NCBI GenBank assembly: GCA_963693315.1
Contig: OY856186.1
Location: 98,612,556-98,676,555, forward strand
From: Diogma glabrata
Lineage: Eukaryota; Arthropoda; Insecta; Diptera; Cylindrotomidae
Length of the DNA: 64,000 nucleotides
Direction of reading: 5' to 3'
Notes under the pieces: model-generated
Databases searched by the model: none
Told to the model about the DNA's origin: nothing
Seen by the model: the letters and a program-made list of their open reading frames with translations, nothing else
Part shown: piece after piece, positions 50,336 through 63,200 of the stretch
Position numbering within the stretch: the first letter of the stretch is position 1
Layout of the letters: each line of letters starts with the position of its first letter
Position numbers and translations under genes: made by a program

Positions 50336-50769
50336 TTGACGTAGTAACAATAATTTCAAAGAGTTGTACTGAAAAATGATCTATTTTGTTTTAAAATATG
50401 AATGTAAAAGGATCAGCACTTTAGTTAATCAGTAAATATAAAAAATAATAGTATTATATATACAACAAAGGATATATAAAAAAATACGCGATCAAATCAG
50501 GTGATCTTTTCAGGTGTGTCTCTATATAGAACATTTAGAACAAACGGAACAAAAATGGATTCACAAATTTTCACAGTGCTCATGCGGTTTAATATACGCT
50601 TTCTTTCCTGTGGTAGGTTACTAAAAACGTTGCAAAACATTTTGATCGTTATGTCAATTTATGGTCAGCAAGGGCAGTAAGAATAGCGACAGTATATTCG
50701 ATGAAAGTATAGAAGAAATGATGCAAAAAAGGAAAAGAAGAAGTGATGCCACAAAAACCAAAATTATTT

Positions 50770-51240
50770 GGATGTTTTTTGTATTAGAATTAGGAATAGG
50801 ATGTTAAGTCATAGGATGAGAAATATTTCTATTTAGTCAACATCCTAAGTCATTTTAATGTTATTATTGATTGTTGCAAATCAATGCGAAACTATATCTT
50901 ACACACGCTCAATATATTGGCATATATGTTCCATTATAGACAACATTAATGGAATATTAATTTTTGAGCGATTTTGTGAGCAATTATTGCTCAAAGTAAT
51001 TATTGAAAGTATTATTCCTGATAATAAGTAATTATTGTCGGGATTGAACTCACACTCATCAGAGACATCAAAGTTCAAAGCCATCTTACATACTCAGCCA
51101 CAGTGGATGAAGCAACAATAAAACATATTTTAATTTTCATGTTCAGATAATTTCTAAATTGAAACTTCATTATCTCATATTTATTTAAATTGAATTCTTC
51201 ATCTGTGATTATACAATTGTAAATTGTGTTTGTTCCCGAC
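50770..51240 (-). repeat. tRNA-derived SINE-like repeat, diverged relative of the 516-bp units
   Basis: The plus strand shares the order CATCCTAAGTCA...TTATTGATTGTT.CAAATCAAT...ACATTAA.GGAAT with the array at 19065. On the minus strand (about 51110-51030) there is a clear box A, GTGGCTGAGTATG, and a box B, GAGTTCAATCCC, with spacing suited to a tRNA head. The tail is AT-rich. The 61-aa frame at 50899-51084 overlies it. Confidence 0.6.
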
Positions 51241-51660
51241 ACGAAACACACAAAAACTGTTTTAAAGAAGTTTTTCTGAGCGAAAATAAAAAATGCTTTA
51301 AAATTGCAAAATTCATGTGAATTAAAATAATTACTTTAAGCCTAATCACTCTCAAAATCTCTCATAGCTTTATTTATTTTACACCAAATAGTGTAAAACT
51401 TTTGTTTATTTAACATTATGCCTGTCGCATATTGTCGGTATCTCATAAGAAAGGAAATTCAAGAAAACTCGTTCTGATAACAGCCGTGTTCGATTTGACT
51501 GAAGCATTTTAAACATCGGAAAATTTAATACAATTGTTGTTGTTTTTTCAGTTGTTTCAGTCAAACTAAACGTACCTAACATTCAATTTACATTGTATCA
51601 TTTTTATTGCAACAATTATTTATTTTAATAAGGAAAAAATTTCAAAATGTCGTTTTAATT

Positions 51661-52012
51661 CTATTTCTTTGTTCGTGCTTGTGGGCACACATTATATTTT
51701 GTGTTTTTTCTTTTAGATGCGTACACGAATAAATCAGAAGGTATTCCGACGTTAGCTGACCACATACAGTTGTCCATATGTGAGAATTACGGATTCTCCA
51801 AATTTACCTGGTCCACATCCTTGCAGCAATTTTCCTTGTGCTTTGTTGATGGTCATTGCAAAAGCAAGGCGCACTGGAAACTAAACGTTTGAATTCAAAT
51901 GCCATATCTGTTGGGATCATTGAAATGCGTAACAACAGTACATCTTCCCCTTTGAATTTTCCATTCAAAATTGTAGCTTCAATGACATTATTCATCATCT
52001 TTTTCACCAAAA
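51661..52012 (-). pseudogene. Helitron PIF1-type helicase, C-terminal remnant
   Basis: Three frames in succession give the end of a Helitron Rep/helicase. NNVIEATILNGKFKGEDVLL and RISMIPTDMAFEFKRL come first (52000-51890), then RLAFAMTINKAQGK and YGQLYVVS after a frameshift (to about 51750), then GIPSDLFVYASKRK to the stop at 51661. The MTINKAQG block is a conserved helicase motif. The protein would unwind DNA during rolling-circle transposition. Only about 115 codons remain, frameshifted at least twice, and the upstream part is cut off just before the MITE at 52061. Confidence 0.88.
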
Positions 52013-52060
52013 AATTTCAAAAAGATTTGTGCTATTTCAAAATATTTGAAATATTTTTTT

Positions 52061-52604
52061 AATAAAATGTGCTGTGTAGTTGGAATTACAATATGTCTCA
52101 CAACAACACATAAAACCCTTTAAGACCTAGGTTCCACATCATCATGTTTTTTAAGATGATGGACGCAAATTTCTTATTTTTTGGTTTTTACATTCATTTT
52201 AAAGAATGGAAAACTAAATAATAAATCCTCTCACATAATAATAAACGACATAGGGTAATATTGCGTGATAAAATGGAGGATATAAAAATAAAATACTTCT
52301 TTTTTCAAATTTGTAGGAACAAAGCTAAATTGGGTTACCAATTATCCTTATAGTGCTAGAAGCATATACCAAGATCATGTAAACATGGTTTTGCTGAAGG
52401 ATTAAACCCGGCATATATAATAGTTATATGGAAGCTCATTTCTTCAAGCAAACGAAAAAGGTCATTTTTTTAAAAAATATAAAAAAATAAAAAATTTGCG
52501 TCCATCAGCACCTTAGAAAGCATGTTGTTGTGGACCTTATTCTTTAAAGGTTGTCATGAGTTGTTGTTGCTCACATTGTAATTCGTACAACACATTTTAT
52601 TTTA
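52061..52604. mobile_element. TGTTGTG MITE, full copy with long inverted arms
   Basis: The left arm (AATAAAATGTGCTGTGTAGT...CACAACAACACATAAAA...ACCTAGGTTCCACA) recurs inverted at 52485-52604, ending ACAACACATTTTATT. Arms are about 120-150 bp around a unique centre (AGGAACAAAGCTAAATTGGG, TATATAATAGTTATA). It lies just beyond the truncated end of the Helitron helicase remnant. Fragments lie at 39770, 41800, 47735, 49901 and, interior only, 61280-61390. No coding capacity. Confidence 0.8.
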
Positions 52605-52624
52605 AAAGAAATAGCGTGTCATCA

Positions 52625-52830
52625 TCAAAGTATATTCTATAACTAAGACAAAGGGTGCTATCGTTGATTGAAAAATGTTCATCTGCCAACATCCCTAAAA
52701 TATCACTTTGGCTAGTGATATCTCACTGCTATTGCCAGTGGTTTACGATAACTCAAGCTAACTCATATGCAAATAGCAGGAATCTAAGTACGCGGGGTTG
52801 TCACACCTATAGATCAAAAATTTTTAATTT
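52625..52830 (+). repeat. ~200-bp SINE-like dispersed repeat, copy 1
   Basis: GGCTAGTGATATCTCACTGC, TATTGCCAGTGGTTTACGAT and TACGCGGGGTTGTCACACCT recur in the same order at 57000-57205, and the end recurs inverted at 9784. The unit contains the palindromic pair GATATCTCAC/GTGATATC. No box A or B was seen, so SINE is only a size-based guess. Confidence 0.7.
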
Positions 52831-52877
52831 TACAAATCTTCCTGCGGGAGTATATATTTAATTCGTTGTTGAATTCT

Positions 52878-53541
52878 TTCTTAGATTATAAAATACACAG
52901 GATAAGTAATATCTTTTTAAGTTGAAGTTATTTTTATTTACATAAAGTAGTGTGCAATTTTAACGTGATAGTATTTGCACTGAAAAAACATAGTAGCCTA
53001 GAAATTTAAATATCATCGAGGTTTTCCCTTGCTTGACCAAATATGCTTACAAAATAACAGACTTATGTAGAAATTTTGTATTTAACATTTTTACCGATTG
53101 GAGAATTCAATTATTCAATTTTATTTTATGTTTGTCAAAAGTATTTCGATTAAAATAAAACTGATAATATTAAAACTGAAAATGTACGGTTTTGTTTTCA
53201 TTTAAACTAAATTTAAAATGAAATGGATATTGTTTATATGGTTTACTGTTTCAGGTTTTGTTTTAATTTAGAATGAAATTAAAATGAAATATATATTATT
53301 TGGCAGTTACTTCTTTCTGGCAATAGAAGAATAATAATATATTTTTTTTCTATAAATGGAAAGAGATAAAAATGCTGCATGGGACCCTGTATTTTTGTAT
53401 TTATTTTTACAGGAGCCTTTTCTTTTGTGGAAATTATTTTCAATGCAAAATTTAAATTTAAAAAAAAGCTTCAATTTTTTTATAGTTTTATAGTGTAGAT
53501 ACACAAATATTACTTATCCTGTATATTTTATAATCTAAGAA
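52878..53541. mobile_element. MITE with ~35-bp inverted ends
   Basis: TTCTTAGATTATAAAATACA plus CAGGATAAGTAATAT on the left matches the right end inverted with one mismatch. No clear target duplication. The interior holds two diverged copies of an AATGAAATGGATATTGTTTAT-type segment. The frame at 53307-53504 is not supported. Confidence 0.75.
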
Positions 53542-54570
53542 TCCTTTAATTATTACTATAAAAACATTGATCAAAGCAAACTACGCGCATAAACTGATAT
53601 TTAAACAAAAAACCAATTAAAATAATTATCACCAATCACCAATGAAAAAATAATACACGACAATTTGAAAAAGCAAATCGTAGTGTATTTGCACAAACTT
53701 CAACGTTAAAAACAGCGTTTTAAATACAAATACGGCACCATCTGTTGGCTAGCCCAAATTTATAAGGCGTATGTCACACTATCCAATATATTGGTCAATA
53801 AAAAAAATATGACATGAAATTGGAGAGTGCAAACGTTGTAAAATAAACTTTGCTACCTAGTTTTTCATCCAGTTTTGATGACAATTTTTTTTACCTCTAA
53901 TCGTTATATTTTAAGTAGCAATACAAATAAGAGTATTTTTCAATTTGATATTGATTTTTGTAAATTAACATTGAAGATCAATGAAAAATTTAAAATAATA
54001 AATAAATAAATTTAAATTATTGTTTTCTTTAATTTTTACTCTTGTTTTTATTCAAATTTTATAAAAACCAATACAATAAATTTTTTACAGGTTTCGATAC
54101 TTTTTAACACTTCTATAATTAATATATAACCTCCACAATAGTTATTTAAGTATTAAGGGCAGTAAGAGTGTTTTACCGATTGAGGATATATGTTTTGAGA
54201 TCGAGACGAAGTCGAGATCTCTAATATATCCGGAATTGGTAATACTCTTAACATTTTTTGCACGATTAATAAAAATTCAATTAAAATTATTTAAATAACA
54301 AAATTCATTCACTAAATTCAAGTTTGAATGTTTTAAAGAAAATTTCTTAAAATGTCATTTCAAAATAGTAAGCTTTGCGTTTCATCATAATTCTATAGGT
54401 TTTTTTGTTGCAATACTGAATTCCATCGAATATATTTTCAAAATTAATTGCTTTTAAATCTTTTAATTGCAATATTTTTAAATGAAAGTTATTCAAATTT
54501 GAAGCTAGTGAATAGACGTACACAATTATTTAACTTATACTCGTTTTTATTCACACCCTGAGGTCTCCCT
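53542..54570. other. No gene seen; one imperfect hairpin
   Basis: 54162-54252 can fold on itself (AAGAGTGTTTTACCGATTGA against TTGGTAATACTCTT, with core GAGATCGAGACGAAGTCGAG). The right part resembles 37240-37320. Confidence 0.45.
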
Positions 54571-54574
54571 TACT

Positions 54575-54622
54575 GGTAAGTAATTACTTACCGGCTGCAT
54601 GATTGGTAAGTAATTACTTACC
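54575..54622. repeat. Two identical 18-bp palindromes
   Basis: GGTAAGTAATTACTTACC occurs at 54575-54592 and 54605-54622, each perfectly self-complementary, separated by 12 bases (GGCTGCATGATT). Confidence 0.95.
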
Positions 54623-54819
54623 GACAAGTGATTTGTAAACGAAACTTACTGTGTTTATTTACGAATCAGAAAACATGAGAAATCGCCTGATTGTGCAATA
54701 AATTATCAATAATCTTTGGTAACGTATTTGACTTAGCATAAAATGCTTTTCGTTTATTATCAAATAAAACAAAATTTTCTTTACTAAAACATATTTGATA
54801 GTCTAATAATGGCCTTATA

Positions 54820-56975
54820 CGAAGTTGAAGTTTACTATCAATTGAATAAATTGATTTACGCTGCCATCTGAAAGTAGGCATATAAACCATTCATATTTAA
54901 CATTTAATTCGCAATTAAAAAATATCTAGGCATTTAATCAAGATAATAACTATCCTATCTCTCAAGTTGGACCATCATACACACATTGTACAAAATTTCA
55001 TTAGGATTGGTTACGTTGTTGCGGAGTTCATCGCGGACAAACATCGTGACACGTGATTTTTATATATATATATAAGATATAAGATATAAGATAAGATATA
55101 AGATAAGATTATTCTTAAGTCGCTCAAACATGAAAATTGCCAAAATTTCCCATACAAACTTGTATGAAAAATTTAACCTATTTTCGTATTTCTTTTACGG
55201 ACAGAAGAAAATAAAATATTTTATATATTATGACAATATTGTCAGTAATTGTCAGTAATAGTTCATAAAGAAACTTAAATTATTTAATTGTAGTAAAATG
55301 AGAAATTTCATAGATAATTTTTAAAATTATTCAAGTTGTGTTTTGAGAGAAATCCCATATAAATTTTATTGAATTTATTCTCTTTTCCCCCTTTTGCAGC
55401 GCCAAAAGAAATTTAAATTATTTAATTGTAGCCAAATGAGAAATTTAATAGATAATTTTTAAAATTATTCAAGTTGTGTTTTGAATGAAATCCCATATAA
55501 ATTTTATTGAATTTATTCTCTTTTCCCCCTTTTGCAGCGCCAAAAGAAATTTAAATTATTTAATTGTAGCAAAATGAGAAATTTCATAGATAATTTTTAA
55601 AATTATTCAAGGTGTGTTTTGTATGAAATCCCATATAAATTTTATTGAATTTCGTTTCTTTTCCCCCTTCTGCAGTGCAATTACAGCAAATACCGGAACA
55701 AAATAATCGCTCAATAACATATGATAGTCTATATGGGCCTTACATGGATGATTAAAAAGTCGATAAAGCAAGTTTGACAGTAAATTAATTAATTTACGCC
55801 GCCATCTGAAAGTTTGCTTATGAACTATCCATATTTAGCATTTAATTCGTAATTAAAAAATATTTAGGCGTTTAATCAAAATTAAAACTATCCTATCTCT
55901 CAAGTTGGACCATTATACACACACTGAACACAATTTTATTAAGATTGGTTAGGTTGTTGCGGAGTTTATCGCGGACAAACATCGTGACACGTGATTTTTA
56001 TATATATATAAGAATAAGATAAGATAAGATATAAGATATAAGATAAGATATAAGATAAGATTATTCTTAAGTCGCTCAAACATGAAAATTGCCAAAATTT
56101 CCCATACAAACTTGTATGAAAAATTTAACCTATTTTCGTATTTCTTTTACGGACAGAAGAAAATAAAATATTTTATATATTATGACAATATTGTCAGTAA
56201 TTGTCAGTAATAGTTCATAAAGAAACTTAAATTATTTAATTGTAGTAAAATGAGAAATTTCATAGATAATTTTTAAAATTATTCAAGTTGTGTTTTGAGA
56301 GAAATCCCATATAAATTTTATTGAATTTATTCTCTTTTCCCCCTTTTGCAGCGCCAAAAGAAATTTAAATTATTTAATTGTAGCCAAATGAGTAATTTAA
56401 TAGATAATTTTTAAAATTATTCAAGTTGTGTTTTGAATGAAATCCCATATAAATTTTATTGAATTTATTCTCTTTTCCCCCTTTTGCAGCGCCAAAAGAA
56501 ATTTAAATTATTTAATTGTAGCAAAATGAGAAATTTCATAGATAATTTTTAAAATTATTCAAGGTGTGTTTTGTATGAAATCCCATATAAATTTTATTGA
56601 ATTTCGTTTCTTTTCCCCCTTCTGCAGTGCAATTACAGCAAATACCGGAACAAAATAATCGCTCAATAACATATGATAGTCTATATGGGCCTTACATGGA
56701 TGATTAAAAAGTCGATAAAGCAAGTTTGACAGTAAATTAATTAATTTACGCCGCCATCTGAAAGTTTGCTTATGAACTATCCATATTTAGTATTTAATTC
56801 GTAATTAAAAAATATTTAGGCGTTTAATCAAAATAAAAACTATCCTATCTCTCAAGTTGGACCATTATACACACACTGAACACAATTTTATTAAGATTGG
56901 TTAGGTTGTTGCGGAGTTTATCGCGGACAAACATCGTGACACGTGATTTTTATATATAAAGATAAAGGCTCGTTT
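54820..56975. repeat. 952-bp tandem duplication with RTE-like 3' tails and 123-bp inner repeats
   Basis: ATTCTTAAGTCGCTCAAAC occurs at 55111 and 56063, a period of 952 bp with very few changes. Each unit holds three ~123-bp inner repeats, each with TTCCCCCTT(T/C)TGCAG and TTAATTGTAG(T/C). Each unit ends with CTCAAGTTGGACCAT...ATCGCGGACAAACATCGTGA...CACGTGATTTTTATATATAT. That tail is typical of the ends of RTE-like retroposons. A third, older copy of the tail sits at 54890-55080. The tails run into TAAGATA microsatellites. Confidence 0.85.
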
Positions 56976-56999
56976 CTTCGAGCAAGCTACAGCGTGCAT

Positions 57000-57205
57000 T
57001 CATCAAGAAATATTCATTAGCTAAGATTGAGAGTGCTACCGTTAACTGAATACAGTTCATTCACCAGCACCCCTAAGATATCAGCTTGGCTAGTGATATC
57101 TCACTGCTATTGCCAGTGGTATGTGATATCTCACGTTAACTCATATGACAATAGCAGGGACTGCAGTACGCGGGGTTGTCACACTTGTGGATCAACTCGT
57201 CACAC
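57000..57205 (+). repeat. ~200-bp SINE-like dispersed repeat, copy 2
   Basis: Matches 52625-52830 in order and orientation, including GGCTAGTGATATCTCACTGC and TACGCGGGGTTGTCACACTT. The overlapping frame at 57027-57236 is a translation of it. Confidence 0.75.
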
Positions 57206-58834
57206 AATTATTTTGAGTTTTCACAGTTTCTCGTGAATATCTAAAAAACAAGAGCTAACCCAAAAAAGGAATGTGATATTCGTGTTTAGCAGGTTAAAAT
57301 TCATAACAAAAGTTGGGTTAAATTCAAGGAGACCAAAAAGCTCAAAATTTGTAGAGTAGAAGTAGAAAGTGATATGCTTTCTCTTTCTATACATTAAATC
57401 AGGCGCTTCGCATTATTTATACAATATAAGACCAGGTTTTCTTAATTTTTTTGCATGTAGAGTTTTCGATTTTGTCTTATTTAATAAGTTTTATGAAAAT
57501 TCATCTTTAAATCTTATTAGTATTCCTAAAATCAAGTTACTTCTTTGGAAATCCTTCTTTGGAAATAAAATAACCATAAGATAACGGACTTATGATAAAC
57601 TGAGAGACAATATCGTTAAGGTTTTAACAAAATCATATCGAAATGCAACGTAAAACTCAATTCAGCTCAACATAAATGAAACACCCTATATTATCTTCAT
57701 AACGATGATTATTGAGTGATGATGATCAACAAACCAAAACACAACATAATCGAATGAAATGAATAAAATTGTTGTTGTATTAACAGTTAAAGGACAGTAA
57801 AAAAATTATTTCTTATTTTGTTAATGGAAAGTTCCGTAAAAAGAAGGTAAGAATAAGGTAGATTTTTCTAGATTGTTAGTATTTAGTTAGTATTTAATAT
57901 TAAAGAATTTAGTATTAAAGCAGGTGTTTTAGACAGAAAAAATTAATTGTAAACGAAAAGTTATATCGTGTATACAAAACCGTGTAAATAGAAGAAGTTA
58001 TTTTTAAAATTAGTTTTTGTGAATAAAGTTTTAAGTGTTATTGAGTAGAAAGAAATATTTAGTGTATTATTTTGAACGTTGTGTTACTGAAAATTTCTAC
58101 AATACCGTTGGAGTTTCTGAAGCTGTTGAAGGAATATTTTGGTTAAGAATATTGTTTGCTGTATTGCGTCTTGTTGTTGTGGAACAATCAAGGTGTTGAA
58201 GAGTTAATAAAACCTGGTGTTTTTGCTTACTAATCAGTGATCGAATCCAGAAAGTGATTTGGCAATTGCGTTTATCGAATTGTGAGTTAGGCCAATTCGA
58301 AGGAAGGTTGTAAAACGTAACAATATTATTTTAATTGGTAAGTGTTTAATGATATATTTTATTCTTGAGCAATTGTTTAATTTGCAAATTTGCGAGAGAA
58401 TAAAATCCATTAACCACGATTCACTAACACAATACTACGTTTTATCCTTCCGACCGAGTAACATGTTTTAATTTAAATTGAATTATTTTAAAATTTATAA
58501 ATTAAAAAAATTAAACGAATAGAAAAGATAATTAATGAATTTAAGCTATTTTTTTTTGTACGGTTAACTTCATACAGGTAAATATTTTATTCAATTTAAA
58601 ATTTAAATGCCTATTTGGTTATTTGGTATTTGGAAAATAAAATTATCTAGAGCCCTAGGGCCCGTTTTTCGAATTAGTCTACACTGATTTTAGTTTTAAT
58701 TAGTCTACGCTACACATGATTTACGATTCTTCATTTTTCACATTTAAAAATGCAATATTTGTTGCAAAAATGCAACGCGCAACATATTGGTCGATTTCAA
58801 TCTTTTGTAAACCCACTTTTACTTGGAATTTGGA
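57206..58834. other. No supported CDS; possible untranslated exon
   Basis: 57780-58338 is less AT-rich than its surroundings, lacks long frames, has TTGTTGTTG-type words, and ends at TTGGTAAGTG, a good donor site. It could be a non-coding 5' exon of a gene lying further right, but no start site or partner exon is visible. The frame at 57369-57584 is unsupported. Confidence 0.25.
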
Positions 58835-60205
58835 ATTTTGAAAAAAGTTTGAACTTTTGATTTTGTTCTAATTTTTGCAATATTTTATGAATTTTTTGTA
58901 ATTCAAACTTTTGTAATATATTAAGAATTTTGGAGAAAGTTTTGAAAATTTTGATTTTATTATAATTTTTGGAATATTTTTAGAATTTTGAAAAAGTTTA
59001 AATTTTTGATTTTATTTTAATTTTTGGAATTTTGAAAAAAGTTTGTATTTGTAAAAGTTTTTGCAAAATTTTTAGAATTTCGAGAAAAAAAATATTTTTG
59101 AATTTCAATTATAAATATTTTGAAAATTTTGAAAAAGTTTAAATTTTTGTTTTTATTATAATTTTTGGAAAATTTTCGGAAAATTTTAAAAAAGTTTGTA
59201 TTTTTGATTTTGTTATAATTTTCCAATATTTTTAGAATTTTGAATGAAAATTAGAATTTTTGAATTTTGAATCTTATAAATATTTTTAGAATTTCGGAGA
59301 AAGTTCCAATTTTTAATTTTGTAAGAATTTTTGGAATATTTTTAGAATTTTCATAAAGTTTAAATATTGGATTTTATTATAATTTTTGGAATTTGAAAAG
59401 TTTCAATTTTTGATATTGTTATAATTTTTGCAATATTTTTAGAATTTTGGAAAAAGTTTGAATTTTGAATTTTTGAAATCTTTTTAGAATTTTGAAAAAA
59501 GTTTCAATTTTTGATTTTGTAATAATTTTTGAAAATTTTTAGAAATTTGATGAAGGTTAGTTAATTTTTGGTTATTTTTAGGTTTTATTATAATTTTTGG
59601 AATATTTTTGGAATTTTAAAAAAAGTTTGTATATTTGATTTTGTTATAATTTTTTCAATATTTTAAGAATTTTTGAAAAAGTTGCATTTTTTGATTTTGT
59701 TATAATTTTTGCAATATTTTTAGAATTTTGAAAAAAATGTAAACTTTGATTTTGTAATAACTTTTGAAAAATTTTTAGAATTATGAAAAAAGTTTAAAGT
59801 TTTGATTTTATTATAATTTTTACAATATTTTGGGAATTTTTAAAGAAATTCGAATTTTTGATTTTCTAATATTTTCTTCAAACGCTAAATGTAGAGGTTT
59901 TTGAGTAGTGTGCTAATTGTACCATCTTTTCACTAAATTATGTTAATTTACGATCTGTCATAGTTTTTCGGCAACGTATTAATGTTTCGTGTTCGTTTTA
60001 TAATAAATTTCTTAACAGACATAAAATACTTGTGCTTCTACATAAAGTTTTATGTTTGATATACATCGCTGCCCAAAACTAAAAACAATGTCCTTATAAA
60101 AGTTTTTTGCCGAAAACTATATTAAAACCCTTAACCCAGACCGAAGTCTTGATATCTCAGAGCTTGAAATTTCTGCCCCTTCATGTTTTGAAGTTTACGT
60201 TGCAA
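58835..60205. repeat. ~60-bp minisatellite plus conserved flank, copy 2
   Basis: A longer version of 25930-26740, same orientation. The array runs from about 58835 to 59870 and is followed by the flank AACGCTAAATGTAGAGGTTT...CTTAACCCAGACCGAAG...GATATCTCAGAGCTTG, which matches copy 1 base for base over long stretches. The minus-strand Asn/Phe/Lys ORF at 59017-59226 is array translation. Confidence 0.8.
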
Positions 60206-63200
60206 CTCCTTTTTTAAAACCTTCTTCAACATCATGATATATATTGTATTTATTTGTTTAATTTAAATAAAAGCGCCTTTTTAATTTTGGGTTAAATCTT
60301 ACTCAATTTTGAAGCATTTCTATCATTAAAATTTTCAGCAAATAAATTAATACTTTGTTCTGCTAACAACAAAAACTTACAAAATTAATGATGTCTGAAT
60401 AAATGTAGAATAAGAAAGAACATAAATTTGAAGACATTTAAAATGAAATTTGTAAATTGAATAAATTGTCTCTCATTAATTTACTTAAATAGTCCGTATA
60501 GTTTATTGCAATATGTACGACGTACGTATATAATATATTTTTAATCCTTGTTTAATATGCAAATTACTGACATGATGGTATGCATTGATTAGTTTACTCT
60601 ATTAATATTCTTTAATGTTTAACTTTTTATTGTTATGCAATTTTTTTTTTCTATTATGAATCCAACATTAATTATTCTTCCATACGGTCTTGAACAAACG
60701 AATGTTGATATGTTCGCAGATAAAATAGTTCGTTACAAATCAAATTCCTTCATATCCAATTTCATTTGAAATTTTTAAGTTGATTTACATTTATACTGCC
60801 TGATAGTTTCGCCTATGTGTGGTACACAATTATATTAATTATTTTTACAAAGTATATTCTTTCAACCTTTCAATTTTTTCACAAAACAATCATATGTTTT
60901 TGACTATTACTTAAACATAAGGTATAATTTCAAATGACATAAGGAAGTTGTCTGACGTATTAGGAGTTTTACGATAAATTGTACCACTTTATTTTCAAAA
61001 ATTTTTTATTAAAAAGGAATTCTGATGGTAAAATTGTTAGAATGTTTTATATCAAGACGCCTTGAATGATGATAAATAATGATTGGCATGTGTAAATATG
61101 TCATGTTGCAAGTTGCAACATAACTTTAAAGCACAACAGATTTTTAGATTAATATCAGTTGATATTGGTATTAATTTTACCAATTCAGTTTATTTTTTTA
61201 AAAACTTTTTAAACCATAAGTCCACAAAAGCATGCGTTTTCAGATGGGCAACATTTTTATTTTTTTTTTTGTGTTTCTTTTAAATAACAGAATGCTTAAA
61301 AATACTAACAAAAAACTAAAAAATAAGAACAAAACTAAAATTTGATGCCAATAATGGAGCTAGTGACATATTCCTGAAACTGAACTGATTTATCAAAACC
61401 CATTTGAATTTGTTTAATAACTAGTTCTCTTGTATTTAATCTGAATGGATTGAATATTTATACACATCCGTATAAATTGATTTATCTATTTTTTTACCCA
61501 CGCAATTGCACTTACTCTTCAGACCGAATTTTTAATTTCAGAATAAAAGTAAACACCTGCTTCCCCTCGTCAAACTACAATAAATAATTATTTAATTACC
61601 AATAAAAAATTAAATAAACATAAAAATTTACTCTTCCCACAGCTGATGTTACTCATATAACAATGAATTTTTATAACAAACGAACAATAGTGAGTCATCG
61701 ATTTTTTCAAAATTTTATTATCATTTCAATATAATTAATCCTCAAACGTTTTCATCCAGAAAATAAATCAACAAGCAATTCTATTTCAATATAAATAAAA
61801 CACAAATAGACAAAATAGAAAAAATAAATAGTTTCGTCATCGAAACGAGAACTAAACAAACGAAATTTCGTGACCAAATGTGATTTGCTCGCCTAATCTA
61901 TATAATTCGTGTTGTGTTTTTAGGAAAAATAGATAAACAGTTTTCATTATATAGGATTTTTTATTGGAATTGAAAATAATATATAAACATAAAAGTTGTC
62001 CATTTCATTGTTGTTGTTCATCTCTAGCAGATTGGAATCCAATCATAAATTAAACAAATTTACTTAAGAATTACTCCATTAGAATGTAGAAATTTTCAAT
62101 TTATTTTTCGTTTTTCTCTACTCTTAATCCTAGTTACCTGAGAGTTGAAATGGATTTTTGTTCTTCACACTACACCCACAGTGCCTCTTGAATTGGCTTC
62201 CAAACATAGCATAAAAATTTTGTCTGAGAAGAACAAGGAGCGGTATATCATGATTTAAATGCTGTTAATTGTTAACTAATAAACGATTCAAAGGGAGTTG
62301 CAGTAAAGTTTCTGGAATTTTAACATAACGTCAGGGCAAGATTCAAAATTTTTATTAACCACAAATTTGAATCACTGAAGTTCGAAAAATGATGAAAAGT
62401 TAGAAATTTAATCGGACTAAAAATATTTTAAATTAAAAATAAACTATTACTATTGAACTATTTAAAAAAAAAGTTTTGATGGAATTTTGATAGAGCTCGA
62501 CCCATAAACTTTTGGTGTGGTTTTTTATACTTCTGAAACCTTTTGGGCAAAATTGAACAATAGGGAGGGGGTCTACCAAACAAATGCCTATTTGTTATTT
62601 GTATGAAACTTCTATAATTTTTAGTTCTGTTATTCGTTTTTGATGAAACTTTGTGGACAAAATTTGATAAAGTGGAAGAGATGGCTTCCGATCAGCAGTT
62701 TATTTGAAATTTCAATAACTTTAAGTATAATGCTAATCTGATGATGATCGATATCAATCGCAGCCAGCAACTACCAACTAATTAGAGTTTGAAACACTCC
62801 TTATATCCCTCCTTTACTGCGTTCTTTCAGAGCGGGTAACTTAAAAAATATAACACTTCCAAATACAGGAGTGAAATTTAAACAATATCTTTCTTATTCC
62901 TAATACGAAACAAATATTTTCTTTCAAATACTCACACGTTTAATATTTGCTTCAAATCTGATGCATTCCAATGTAAAAAAATATTCATTTTTTATAATAA
63001 ATAGGATGACGAAAAAGTATTAATTTTCTTCTTTTGCAAATGGAATGAAAGAAATTCAAATGGAATGAAAAAAATAAAGGAGTCAAATCGATAAAATAAA
63101 AATTTTGCTTTTACGAGCAAGGTATTGAATTTGAACGAAAGAACGATATTGAATTTGTGAATGCTATTTTGAGGTGAATACTATTTTCAGTGAATACTAT

